From assembly GCA_030595715.1 (NCBI GenBank), contig JAUVCN010000011.1, positions 1-44,265 on the forward strand: 44,265 bases of DNA. The letters are read 5' to 3'. A program made the translations under genes and the position numbers. The stretch comes from Thermoplasmatales archaeon (GTDB lineage Archaea; Thermoplasmatota; Penumbrarchaeia; Penumbrarchaeales; Penumbrarchaeaceae). The notes beneath the pieces were generated by a model. The model saw only the letters and a program-made list of their open reading frames with translations, was not told the DNA's origin and did not search any database. Positions 33,026 to 41,586 of this stretch are shown here, piece by piece. Position 1 is the stretch's first letter; every line of letters starts with the position of its first letter.

Positions 33026-34543
33026 TCAAAGGTCAATATACTTCTTGTAGGGCCAATCGACCCATCCGATGTAAGCTGACAGCTCATTTAGCCAATCCCT
33101 CGCGTCATATCCGGACAGCTCCCAGAAATCATCTGTCTTGTAACCCTGAATGATATCCCTGGTGGATTCAAGCCATATCGGAATATCCTTTGGAACTGCT
33201 CCAAACAGGAGAGAGACCAGCATTCCGTTCTTGAAGCCTAGATCGATATCTTCAGATGGAGTAGGTATCGGTTGGGGCTTCAGATTGGCCGCATGGCTGA
33301 TAACACCGAGTTTCGATCCCTGTTTTCCCGTGATGAAGTTCATCCTTCCGGAAAGGCCCGGGAACCACATATCAGCGATGAAATCACCGAACTCATCGAA
33401 ATATTCACTCCCCTCGGGATAAATGGGAATACAGTAAACTGAAGTGGCTCTGAACTCGTATAGACCTGCAGAGGACCCGTTGAACGTGAAAAGTCCCAGG
33501 TCCTTTTCATCGCAACTGCCATTTTCTTTTTCAAGCTGGATCTTTCCGTTCTCAAGATCATCCAGGACCATCTTCATGGCATCCGGATCCCAGATCTTTG
33601 GATCTATCCATAAATGAGGGATGACAAATGGCCTTTCAGGTGTCAGGCCTGCCATTATATCCGGAATATCGATCGGTCCCAAAGGCCAATGCTCCTGCAT
33701 CCAGGACCTTTCCTCATCTGTCGCTACATTGTACTTCAGGTAAGGATACAATGCCTGTGAGAGAAGTTCAATGGGGAATGGGTTGAGAACCTCTTCCCGG
33801 ACCTGCTTTCTTCCAAAGTCCTTCATGCACTGCGAGAAATGATGATTTGAAAGAGGGAATATTGCTATCCTTGAATGCTGGAACTCATATGATTGGTCCA
33901 ACTTTCCCACTTCGATGACCGAATTGATCACTTCCCTGCATCTGAACGGGATCTGGGTAAAATCCCTCCTGGAGATCCTCCTTGCTATCTTCAGGAGCTT
34001 CCCCATGGTCGGAGCCACGGTCCTTGGTCCCTGAAGAGAAAGAGCCGATCTCTTTGGAAGGACTGTAAACACCCAGAATATTGTGGACATTGGCAGGCAG
34101 TATCCAAGATGCTGTAACACCTCGGGTGTGAGCCCACCCCCGGTTCCACCATCTGCTGTATGGATTATAACAACAATAGCCGGTTCTGCCTCTGATATGG
34201 GTTTATAGAGGTTGAAAGCCAGATTCTTGACGACCTCATCGTTCAATACGGCCTTGGCAGCTCTACCTGGCCTCCCCCCGGCTCCGCGGGACATCCCTCT
34301 GGCTGATTGTGATAAGGATATCTTCTGTTCCTTTGGTATGTTCTCGAAGAATCCCTTCCTTGTAGGGTCACTGGATGTGTCCACGATGAAGGTGAGGGGT
34401 CTTTCAGAATTTGCCTTCACAGATCTTGCGAGACAATTATATCTGTCAACATTCTGATATTTCAATACCTTTTCCATTCCATCAGACAGGATCCTTGAAC
34501 CTCCTCCACCGATACCAACTATCACAATGGAAGGTATCTTCAT
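33026..34543 (-). CDS. Divergent FtsZ/tubulin-superfamily GTPase-like protein
   Basis: 505 residues from the ATG at 34543 (GGGG five bases upstream; the ATG at 34564 has no such site). Nucleotide-binding loops of the superfamily are recognisable in order: GIGGGGSR (10-17), VDTSSDP (54-60), RGAGGRPGRAA (86-96, like the FtsZ G-x-G-A-G-x-x-P-x-x-G loop), and the signature loop DGGTGGG (131-137; canonical GGGTGTG). A T7-like D-I-P-D (Asp292, Asp295) aligns with FtsZ N-x-D-F-A-D, so acidic catalytic residues may be kept. The C-terminal about 200 residues do not resemble FtsZ, CetZ or tubulin, and no FtsA/ZipA-binding tail is seen. It is probably a GTP-binding, possibly polymerising protein with an unknown job. 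It is encoded just downstream of aspS with its own TATA box. Confidence 0.8.
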   Translation of the reverse strand: MKIPSIVIVGIGGGGSRILSDGMEKVLKYQNVDRYNCLARSVKANSERPLTFIVDTSSDPTRKGFFENIPKEQKISLSQSARGMSRGAGGRPGRAAKAVLNDEVVKNLAFNLYKPISEAEPAIVVIIHTADGGTGGGLTPEVLQHLGYCLPMSTIFWVFTVLPKRSALSLQGPRTVAPTMGKLLKIARRISRRDFTQIPFRCREVINSVIEVGKLDQSYEFQHSRIAIFPLSNHHFSQCMKDFGRKQVREEVLNPFPIELLSQALYPYLKYNVATDEERSWMQEHWPLGPIDIPDIMAGLTPERPFVIPHLWIDPKIWDPDAMKMVLDDLENGKIQLEKENGSCDEKDLGLFTFNGSSAGLYEFRATSVYCIPIYPEGSEYFDEFGDFIADMWFPGLSGRMNFITGKQGSKLGVISHAANLKPQPIPTPSEDIDLGFKNGMLVSLLFGAVPKDIPIWLESTRDIIQGYKTDDFWELSGYDARDWLNELSAYIGWVDWPYKKYIDL

Positions 34544-34615
34544 CTCATCCCCTTCATAATCCAAATCTATCCCTCAGTAATTACGATCCGAAGCCAGGGT
34601 CGATCGGTAGAGAAT

Positions 34616-34628
34616 CTATATTTAAATT
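34616..34628 (-). promoter_or_regulatory. TATA box of the FtsZ/tubulin-like gene
   Basis: The minus strand reads AATTTAAATATAG, just past the aspS stop. It predicts a leader of about 55 bases and start at 34543, so this gene can be expressed apart from aspS. Confidence 0.5.
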
Positions 34629-34650
34629 GCTACTGGTGAGTTGGTCGGCA

Positions 34651-36000
34651 TCACGGGGTCAGTCTATGCTTGTCCCTTGGGAACAGGACAGTCTCTCTCA
34701 CATTCGAGAGGCCTGTAATGATCATTGTAAGCCTTTCAGCTCCAAGGCCCCATCCAGAGTGGGGTGGCATTCCGTAATCGAATGCTTTCAGATAGAACTT
34801 GAACCCTTCGAGATCCAGCCCTCTCTCCTTGATCAGGGTCTTCAGCTGTCCCGGGTCATGGACCCTCTGTCCACCTGACACCAGTTCCTTTTCTCCATAG
34901 TTGAGGTCGAATCCCTGGGATATCTCGTGATCATCCGGTGATGGCTGGATATAGAAAGGTTTGAGCTTCATCGGCCACTCGGTGACAAAGTAGAGGGATG
35001 GCCTATCCTTTGCTATCTCTCTGAATCCTTCCAGGGGGATGTCGTCTCCCCACTCGATCGTTCTCTTCTTTCCGCTAACCTCATCCGCCATCTCAAGATC
35101 AATCGAAGCAAGTTTTTCGATGATCTCCCCGTATTTTAGCCTTGGGAACGGTCTTTCCGGTGAGACTATCTTGTGCTGGAGGTTCTCAAGGTCCATGTAA
35201 TTGGTATTGAGGACATTTGAATAGGCCCTCTGGATCACTTTCTCGAGGATCTCGAGGGAATCATCAAGGTCCCCCCAGGCCATCTCACAATCGATGGATG
35301 TGTATTCATTGAGATGCCTGACAGTGTCATGCTCCTCAGCTCTGAATGCCGGTCCGATCTCGAAGACCCTATCAAGTCCGGTAGCCATCATGGTCTGCTT
35401 GAACAGCTGTGGAGATTGGTTGAGATATGCCTTCTTGTCGAAGTAATTCATCTCGAACAGGGCCGTTCCACCCTCCGTTGCTGTTGCAACGATCTTGGGT
35501 GTCTGGATCTCAACGAAGTCCTCTTCCAGAAAAACCTCTCTTGCAGCATTGAGGATGGTTGACCTGATCATGAAAATTGACTGTATATGGGGTTTCCTGA
35601 GATCAAGGAACCTGTTATCCAGCCTTGTATCCATATCGGCCTCTACTTTATCCACAACACCAAGTGGGAGAGGGGTCGATGCTTTTCCCATAACCTTTAC
35701 CTTGTATGGGATTATTTCCCATCCGGCCTTTGCCTGGGTGGATTGTTTTACTATGCCCCTAACGCTTATCGCGGATTCCCTCGGGACTGAAACAATGAGA
35801 TCGAAAATTTCTTTATCCATTGTCTTTGAGAGGGCAGTTAGCTGTGCAACACCGGATCTATCCCTGAGATGGATGAATGCCATCTTCCCGAGATCACGGG
35901 TGTATTGGACCCACCCGCAAAGCGTTACCTCTGTATTGTAATCATCCTCGCCGATTTCTGCTGCGAACTTTGTCCGTTTCCAGTTGATGTAATCTTTCAT
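34651..36000 (-). CDS. aspS: Aspartyl-tRNA synthetase, archaeal type
   Basis: 449 residues. An OB-fold anticodon domain (about 15-110) precedes the class II catalytic core. Motif 1 lies near [17 protein letters not shown], motif 2 is [16 protein letters not shown], and motif 3 is GWGLGAERL; the C-terminus [15 protein letters not shown] is typical. It charges tRNA-Asp, and in some archaea also tRNA-Asn. The determinants are mixed: Gln32 in GWVQ stands where discriminating enzymes have Trp and non-discriminating ones His, while Lys91 ([10 protein letters not shown]) matches the discriminating Lys. GGGGGGATG precedes the ATG and a TATA box is at 36067-36076. Confidence 0.96.
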   Translation of the reverse strand: MKDYINWKRTKFAAEIGEDDYNTEVTLCGWVQYTRDLGKMAFIHLRDRSGVAQLTALSKTMDKEIFDLIVSVPRESAISVRGIVKQSTQAKAGWEIIPYKVKVMGKASTPLPLGVVDKVEADMDTRLDNRFLDLRKPHIQSIFMIRSTILNAAREVFLEEDFVEIQTPKIVATATEGGTALFEMNYFDKKAYLNQSPQLFKQTMMATGLDRVFEIGPAFRAEEHDTVRHLNEYTSIDCEMAWGDLDDSLEILEKVIQRAYSNVLNTNYMDLENLQHKIVSPERPFPRLKYGEIIEKLASIDLEMADEVSGKKRTIEWGDDIPLEGFREIAKDRPSLYFVTEWPMKLKPFYIQPSPDDHEISQGFDLNYGEKELVSGGQRVHDPGQLKTLIKERGLDLEGFKFYLKAFDYGMPPHSGWGLGAERLTMIITGLSNVRETVLFPRDKHRLTP

Positions 36001-36066
36001 GTGTTACATCCCCCCATATGATACTGTCTTGGACTAAAAACAGGGTTAGGCGCTGAAACAAGTACT

Positions 36067-36076
36067 GATATTTATG
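36067..36076 (-). promoter_or_regulatory. TATA box of aspS
   Basis: The minus strand reads CATAAATATC, about 70 bases before the ATG. A second, symmetric TATA-like element at 36088-36097 is an alternative. Confidence 0.4.
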
Positions 36077-36373
36077 AGTGACCCTCAGATTATATAACCA
36101 CGTACATTCGTGGTCAATAAATATCCCCGTTTTCTACTTGATCGCCACATCGGGAGGTATGGAGAATCTTATCGGATGGGCCATATGAGATTTGTGATAT
36201 TCATTTTTATTCAGAATAAAAGTGGTTACAACAATAAGAAAAATAATCATTTTTCCTACTGGACAATGAAAAAAACGGCAATAATCTGCGGTTCCCATAT
36301 ATCGATGTGATTCACCAATATAATATAATTAATTGATTAAAGTTCGACAATAAGTAAATAAATGCGGGAAACT

Positions 36374-36382
36374 CTTAAATAA
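36374..36382 (+). promoter_or_regulatory. TATA box of the 703-residue surface-protein gene
   Basis: CTTAAATAA predicts a transcript start near 36404, which would make the first bases of the leader the left arm of the hairpin at 36405-36436. Confidence 0.5.
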
Positions 36383-36403
36383 TGATTAGTGTTTTTCTTC
36401 TGT

Positions 36404-36485
36404 AAGGTGAGCATCAAAGGGGACATGGACTCACCTGGAGAAATAAACATAGGAACCTATGTAAAAATGCTAGGTGGTGACGAGA
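36404..36485 (+). promoter_or_regulatory. Structured 5' leader of the 703-residue surface-protein gene
   Basis: The inferred leader of about 80 bases holds two hairpins: AGGTGAG (36405-36411) with CTCACCT (36430-36436), and ACATAGG (36447-36453) with CCTATGT (36456-36462). AGGTGGTGA then precedes the ATG at 36486. The first arm looks like a ribosome binding site held in a stem. Such leaders are known to stabilise abundant surface-protein messengers; that role here is inference. Confidence 0.45.
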
Positions 36486-38597
36486 ATGGAGAAACTAACT
36501 GGAAATAGAGCTCTTGCTATATTTTTGGCAATGAGCCTCGCCTTGGTTACTTTTGTTGGCTTATTTGCAATTGCGCTTCCTCCGGATTTCACGGTGGTTG
36601 TTGCCGATGATAGTGGCGATATGGGCGATAAGGAAGGATATGTGGGTGACGGATTCTTGTTCGCAGTCGATGCTCAACCGTTCATCGATGACTGGGATTA
36701 TAATAATGTATCCGCAAACCTTACTGCTACGCTTACGATCAACCTGTCCACCCCATTGGACCTTGACATGCCGTTCGAGGATATGTCGGGAGATGGCGGT
36801 AGTATATTGTTCATGACAATATGGACCGCAGATGTTGCCGGAACCTTTGACTTCCTGGTATACATCGTTGATGATGGGAATGCATCAATAAATGTCAACA
36901 GCACAGGCCAGATCATAGTCCATGAGGTAGTGTCATTCAACGCAGCTTTCGATGATACGATCGAAATTGCAGAGGACGCTGAGGCCTTCACATGGAACAT
37001 CACAGATGCTTTCCTCCCTGCCGGGCTTGATTATGCGATCACATGGCCCGCTGAGATAAGTGCCGTTATGATCGAGGACATGGTCTACAACATCACAGCA
37101 GCAGAGGATTTCAATGGTGAATTGACCGTTGTTATCAATGCAACTGATGATTATATCGGATACTTTGAACATAACTTCACCATCACTGTCTCTGCAGTGA
37201 ACGATGCTCCAGTGATAGAGCACTTCATGATCGGAGAAGACCAGACAGATATCGAGATCTGGAACTATACCTGGGTCGATGAGACCGATGGTAACATGTC
37301 CGAATTCAGGAACGTTGTTAACCTGACCTTCGATGAAGAGGGAAATATCTCCTTCATGGTCTCAGCAGCTGATATCGACATGGATGACCTGACATACACA
37401 CTCGACATGGGTGACGCTCCGGTAACCATTGACAATCTCGACGTTAACGAGACCAATGTGACCATCCCATTCAACTTCACCATTATCGGTGATGAGGATG
37501 CAAATGGAGTGTTCTGGGGAACCATGAATGTCTCCGATGCTGAACTGTGGAACGAGATCTACGTCCAACTCACTATCGAGGCAGTCAATGATGCTCCAAC
37601 AGCAACCGGCGACTGGGATGCAATATACGATATCAAGACAGAAGAGGAGATCAACGTCTCTGCTTCCGGAACAGATGTCGATGGAGATGATCTCACATTC
37701 ATCTGGAAGGTCGATGGAACGACCGTGGTTGAGATGGAATACTTCGCCTATAACTGGACCGCAGCCGGGACCTACAACGTCTCTGTAGAGGTCTCAGATG
37801 GGACCGAAACCATTGATATCGGATACTTCACCGTAAACGTCGAGGTCGCAAACACTGCACCTGTCATCTCTTATGTGACCGTTTATCCGGTGGGACTCAG
37901 TCTCCTGGAGGCAATTGACTTCATCAGTGGAGATGTCGAGGAAGGAAAGGATGTTGAGCTCACCTGTGTCGCAACCGATGCAGAGGGTGATGATCTGACC
38001 TACACCTGGACAAACGACCAGGATTCATCCTGGACCGCAGCAGGAGATGTTGTCATCGTATCCGCAGACGACTTCACAATGGGTCTCTCTTACGTCTTCA
38101 CCTGCACCGTCTCGGATGGTCTGGAGGAAGTCTCAGAGGATACAACCACCATTAATATCGTGGAAGAGGAGGATGACCCCCCCTTCCTCGAAGCATGCGG
38201 TATTATGCTCGCCATACCCATCATTATCATCATCCTGATCATCGTTATTATCATCGTGATCATCATGAAGAAGAAGGGTAAGAAGGATGAGGAAATTCCG
38301 GAAGAGACCCCGATGGAAGGCGAGATGCCTGTTGAGGAACCTGGAATGGAAGGCGAGATGCCCATGGAAGGCATGGAACAGCCCATGCCCGAAGAGGCAC
38401 CTGTCGAGCAGACATATGAGGCACCTGTAGAGGAACCGATTGCACCTGCACCCGAAGAGCCTGTGGCACCAGCACCTGAAGAGCCGGTTGCACCACCTGT
38501 AGAAGAACCGGTTGCACCAGCACCAGAACAGCCAGTTCCACCGGCCCCCGAGGCACCTGTAGCACCACAGCCTCCAGCACCTATGCCTCCACAGTGA
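36486..38597 (+). CDS. Surface protein with Ig/cadherin-like repeats and Pro/Glu-rich cytosolic tail
   Basis: 703 residues from the ATG at 36486 (AGGTGGTGA 5 bases upstream; GTG codons at 36474/36477 lie in that site). A hydrophobic signal or anchor spans about residues 10-31. The acidic, Thr/Asn-rich ectodomain carries many N-x-S/T sites and repeated cadherin-like units (SAVNDAPVIEHF, EAVNDAPTATGD, ANTAPVISYV). One very hydrophobic helix (about 573-593, almost all Ile) is followed by KKKGKK. A tail of about 110 residues follows, first acidic Met/Glu/Pro (PMEGEMP repeats), then repeated EEPVAPAP-type units. The strong leader, terminator and abundance of sites suggest a major envelope or S-layer-type protein. 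Confidence 0.85.
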   Translation: MEKLTGNRALAIFLAMSLALVTFVGLFAIALPPDFTVVVADDSGDMGDKEGYVGDGFLFAVDAQPFIDDWDYNNVSANLTATLTINLSTPLDLDMPFEDMSGDGGSILFMTIWTADVAGTFDFLVYIVDDGNASINVNSTGQIIVHEVVSFNAAFDDTIEIAEDAEAFTWNITDAFLPAGLDYAITWPAEISAVMIEDMVYNITAAEDFNGELTVVINATDDYIGYFEHNFTITVSAVNDAPVIEHFMIGEDQTDIEIWNYTWVDETDGNMSEFRNVVNLTFDEEGNISFMVSAADIDMDDLTYTLDMGDAPVTIDNLDVNETNVTIPFNFTIIGDEDANGVFWGTMNVSDAELWNEIYVQLTIEAVNDAPTATGDWDAIYDIKTEEEINVSASGTDVDGDDLTFIWKVDGTTVVEMEYFAYNWTAAGTYNVSVEVSDGTETIDIGYFTVNVEVANTAPVISYVTVYPVGLSLLEAIDFISGDVEEGKDVELTCVATDAEGDDLTYTWTNDQDSSWTAAGDVVIVSADDFTMGLSYVFTCTVSDGLEEVSEDTTTINIVEEEDDPPFLEACGIMLAIPIIIIILIIVIIIVIIMKKKGKKDEEIPEETPMEGEMPVEEPGMEGEMPMEGMEQPMPEEAPVEQTYEAPVEEPIAPAPEEPVAPAPEEPVAPPVEEPVAPAPEQPVPPAPEAPVAPQPPAPMPPQ
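38389..38595 (+). repeat. Coding repeat of Pro/Ala/Glu/Val units in the surface-protein tail
   Basis: Units of about 24-30 bases encode variants of APAPEEPV and APPVEEPV, six to seven times with drift. Length variation by slippage is likely between strains. Confidence 0.6.
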
Positions 38598-38619
38598 GCG
38601 GATAGGAAAAAGGACTCTT

Positions 38620-38649
38620 GGACACCTCTTTTTGAGGTGTCCTTTTTTT
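38620..38649 (+). terminator. Strong intrinsic terminator of the 703-residue surface-protein gene
   Basis: GGACACCTC, loop TTTTT, GAGGTGTCC (perfect 9-bp stem) then seven T residues, 22 bases after the stop. It shares the ACCTC-T-GAGGT core with the terminator at 32891-32923. Confidence 0.85.
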
Positions 38650-38678
38650 ATGTACAAATACCTATTCGGAAGGTAATT

Positions 38679-38688
38679 CCATATATAC
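38679..38688 (+). promoter_or_regulatory. TATA box of the 914-residue surface-protein gene
   Basis: CCATATATAC lies about 40 bases before the ATG at 38723. The predicted leader of about 14 bases carries AGGTGATAGG. Confidence 0.5.
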
Positions 38689-38722
38689 CAGAGTATACCT
38701 TACACATCGTCCAGGTGATAGG

Positions 38723-41467
38723 ATGGAATCCGCTTTCCGTTATTATATTCTGTCAGTTTTGCTTCTGATCACATCGATCTCGCCAGTCCTGCTATTCTCG
38801 GATTACACGGAAGGTTATTCGAACCCATATCTTTTCGATGAGGCTGTAGATATCTTCTACGATACGGATCTCAGATCAGGTAATTCCCTTGATAATGCCA
38901 ATTCCAGGAATGTGTACAGGATCAACAACCTTGTGGGTGATGAGCTTAATGGTCAAGAAAATGCCCATCGCTTCACCGTGGGCATCATCAAGGATAGTGG
39001 AGCCAATATCAAGGGCATATTCTATGAACCAAATGGAAGGCCGATCGGTACCATGTATTCCGAAGGTGAAAGGTCGGAGATAGAATTCTATATCCCGTAT
39101 GATGGCAACTATTATCTGGAGGTTATAACAGACCCTATAGGGAGTTCCGCAGAGTACAGCTACCAACTGGGTGGGACCGAGAATTCAAACAATAACAAAT
39201 ATATTGCAGATAACAAACCCGGGATGACATCCCTCCCCTCAAAATCTACGGGTAATGACCTGCACCCAACACATGATATTGTCGATTATTTCCAGTACGA
39301 TCTACAGCCGTCCAGATCAATGGAGATATGGTTGGTCACGGAAGCAACATTCAAACTGGATATATTGAATTCCACCCAGGATCTTGTTGGCACACTCGAT
39401 GTGGAAGAGAAGATGACCATCACAAACGATGGAGGACTTGCCAGAAGATACTTCTTCAGGGTCTACTTCGATCTCGATGGGAATACTGTATACGCCCCCG
39501 TTTTCAGTTCTTACACATTATACGTTGATATATGGTCGCATACGACCATACCAAAGATCAATGGGTCCGATCCCTGGCCCAACACATTCACCATAAAGGA
39601 AGACACTGAATTGATCCCATGGCTGAGCCTGACTTCCCATTTCATCGAAACCGGAGGAGATGGATTAGCGTTCGAAATAACCTCTGAAAATGAGAACATC
39701 GATATCATGTTCAATGAAACACCCATAGGAACAGGGGATAATATCTGGATGTTCACCGAAGTTAGACTGATACCAGAAAAGAACTGGCATGGACAAGAAG
39801 TGATATCCTTCAGAGCAACGGACAGGGATGGAGCTGTAACCGACAGTTTCACCTTAATGGTTCAAGAGGTCAATGATCCCCCACGCATAACCAAGATCGG
39901 AGAATCAGATCATACAGGTGGGATCTTCAACATATACGGCCTGGAGGATCTTGTAAGGGTATACAAGATCAATTACACAGATGAGGACGATCCGTTCGAG
40001 AACCTGTTCTTCACTACGAACGCATCCGCTTCCAATATGCCGTTCCTCGAGGTCCATCCCAACGGAACGATCGTGGTATCTCCCTTACAAGATGACGTGG
40101 GTAACTATCTTTTCAACATCACGCTCGAAGATGGCAGAGGAGGACATTACATCCTGGATGTGGCCCTTGCAGTTGAATCCGTTAACGATGTTCCTCTCAT
40201 CCCTACGATCACGATAGTGGAAGGTAACATGACGTTGTTACCTGGAGAGATGATCACACTAGAGGCAGGAAACGTGGTGGATGTTGATGATGATGATCTC
40301 GATATCGAATGGGACTGGGGGGATGAAAAGACATCTTCAGGTAAGGTCGCTTCACATACCTATTCCACGTCCCATTCCGGAAACACGACCATAACTCTAA
40401 CGGTGTCAGATCATTTCCTTTCATCCTCCACAGATATCACGATATTCGTGGAATCACCCGAGGACATTGCCAAGGGAGAACTTATCCGGACCGTCCATGA
40501 TCCGGAGGCCGATTCTGTCAAAACGATGGAGGAGTGGAGGCTGAAAGGTGAGGAAAAGAGGATCTTCTCTGTAAGCACGGTCTCGGAAAGAGGGCTTGAT
40601 ATCCTCTCCCTCAGGACCCAGAGAAGAGGAAATACAATCCAGATATTCATGGATATCAAAGATACGATCCAGATAGATGGAAACTTCCAGTATCATATCT
40701 TCGTGATGAAAAAGGGATACAATGAGACCCATGTGGATTTCAAGAACATCTCATCATGGGAGTCCATACCTGATAGAATTCCAAATACTGATATGGTCCT
40801 TGCAAGCCGGAGCTATGTTGGAGACCCTTTCATCCACAACACATCGACCGGTATCATCATGAACAAAGCAACACTTGTCTGGGCGATACCATTTACAGAG
40901 CTTGTCGAAAATGGTCTGGAATTCCCGATCGATCCTGACGATTTCGATCTGTTTGCTGTTTCTATTCATATCCTTGGTCATAGAGAGATCGGAGTTCTGG
41001 CGGAAAGATACATCATAACGGACACTGCCGGCGAGGGAGCATTGGATGTGGGTACGATCTTGCAATTGGATAATAATACAGGAAGTTCCTCATCCACATT
41101 CGGTGATTTCGCCCGTCCTACCAATATTTTGGTGGTTATCGGCATCCTGATCGTGCTCATCATCTTCGGAGTTGCTGGATTCGTTCTTGTCAAAAAACAG
41201 ATGAAAGAGAAGAAACAGAAGGAGATGGAGTTCATCGAGCGTATTGAAAAATTACACGCTGAAGGAAAGGACCCATTCGGTAAGGACCTGAAAGATGAAG
41301 AAAGTCCAAGGAAAGCTTCTTATGAATCCCTTTACGGAGCTCCCAAACCAGCAGGTCATCTGGAGAAGAAGACAGACGTTTCAGCTCAGCCCCTTCCCGG
41401 ACCGGGACTTGGCGGGCCATTGGAGGCCCAATCCCATATCGAGGAACTCGAGATCAAAAATAACTGA
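38723..41467 (+). CDS. Surface protein with PPC-like, cadherin-like and PKD domains and a C-terminal anchor
   Basis: 914 residues. A signal peptide (about 1-28) is followed by a region resembling a bacterial pre-peptidase C-terminal domain (NVYRINNL ... YIPYDGNYYLEVITDP). A second PPC-like unit and cadherin-like repeats follow (VQEVNDPPRI near 390, VESVNDVPLIP near 485), then a PKD domain (DIEWDWGDEKTSSG ... HTYSTSHSGNTTITLTVSD, about 525-570). The next about 200 residues form an unrecognised beta domain. A membrane helix at about 796-818 precedes a charged coiled tail of about 95 residues (KKQMKEKKQKEMEF; PLPGPGLGGP). It starts 125 bases after the preceding surface-protein gene's stop but has its own promoter. 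Ligand unknown. Confidence 0.85.
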   Translation: MESAFRYYILSVLLLITSISPVLLFSDYTEGYSNPYLFDEAVDIFYDTDLRSGNSLDNANSRNVYRINNLVGDELNGQENAHRFTVGIIKDSGANIKGIFYEPNGRPIGTMYSEGERSEIEFYIPYDGNYYLEVITDPIGSSAEYSYQLGGTENSNNNKYIADNKPGMTSLPSKSTGNDLHPTHDIVDYFQYDLQPSRSMEIWLVTEATFKLDILNSTQDLVGTLDVEEKMTITNDGGLARRYFFRVYFDLDGNTVYAPVFSSYTLYVDIWSHTTIPKINGSDPWPNTFTIKEDTELIPWLSLTSHFIETGGDGLAFEITSENENIDIMFNETPIGTGDNIWMFTEVRLIPEKNWHGQEVISFRATDRDGAVTDSFTLMVQEVNDPPRITKIGESDHTGGIFNIYGLEDLVRVYKINYTDEDDPFENLFFTTNASASNMPFLEVHPNGTIVVSPLQDDVGNYLFNITLEDGRGGHYILDVALAVESVNDVPLIPTITIVEGNMTLLPGEMITLEAGNVVDVDDDDLDIEWDWGDEKTSSGKVASHTYSTSHSGNTTITLTVSDHFLSSSTDITIFVESPEDIAKGELIRTVHDPEADSVKTMEEWRLKGEEKRIFSVSTVSERGLDILSLRTQRRGNTIQIFMDIKDTIQIDGNFQYHIFVMKKGYNETHVDFKNISSWESIPDRIPNTDMVLASRSYVGDPFIHNTSTGIIMNKATLVWAIPFTELVENGLEFPIDPDDFDLFAVSIHILGHREIGVLAERYIITDTAGEGALDVGTILQLDNNTGSSSSTFGDFARPTNILVVIGILIVLIIFGVAGFVLVKKQMKEKKQKEMEFIERIEKLHAEGKDPFGKDLKDEESPRKASYESLYGAPKPAGHLEKKTDVSAQPLPGPGLGGPLEAQSHIEELEIKNN

Positions 41468-41586
41468 CGCAGATCCCCGGCTTCTAGATATATATTCCAT
41501 GAATAAGTTAAATACACAGGAAACATTATTTAGAATTGAATCTGTGGCTTTAGTTGGCATAATATTTTGTCGGAGGTGATGGTTCC

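Larger units (their letters stand above)
36001..36485. other. 485-base gene-free region between aspS and a surface-protein gene
   Basis: It is AT-rich and holds the divergent promoters of aspS and the surface protein. A TATA-like GATTATATAA (36088-36097) abuts a palindrome CCACG-TACATT-CGTGG (36098-36113), and the structured leader lies at 36404-36462. A 66-codon GTG-start frame at 36110-36310 has no ribosome binding site and an unconvincing sequence. I see no tRNA or other RNA gene, but a short noncoding transcript cannot be excluded. Confidence 0.5.

Noticed and set aside
36110-36310. 66-codon GTG-start frame in the gap before the surface-protein gene
   Set aside because: No ribosome binding site, starts inside a palindrome, and the translation looks random and Asn/Lys/His-rich from AT-rich DNA.
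38389-38595. Regular repeats considered as a CRISPR array
   Set aside because: Units are in-frame codon repeats with drift, with no unique spacers of even length.
38133-38657. 174-codon minus-strand frame opposite the end of the surface protein
   Set aside because: Its repetitive Cys/Trp/Arg translation is the complement of the Pro/Glu repeat and the terminator; no promoter or ribosome binding site.
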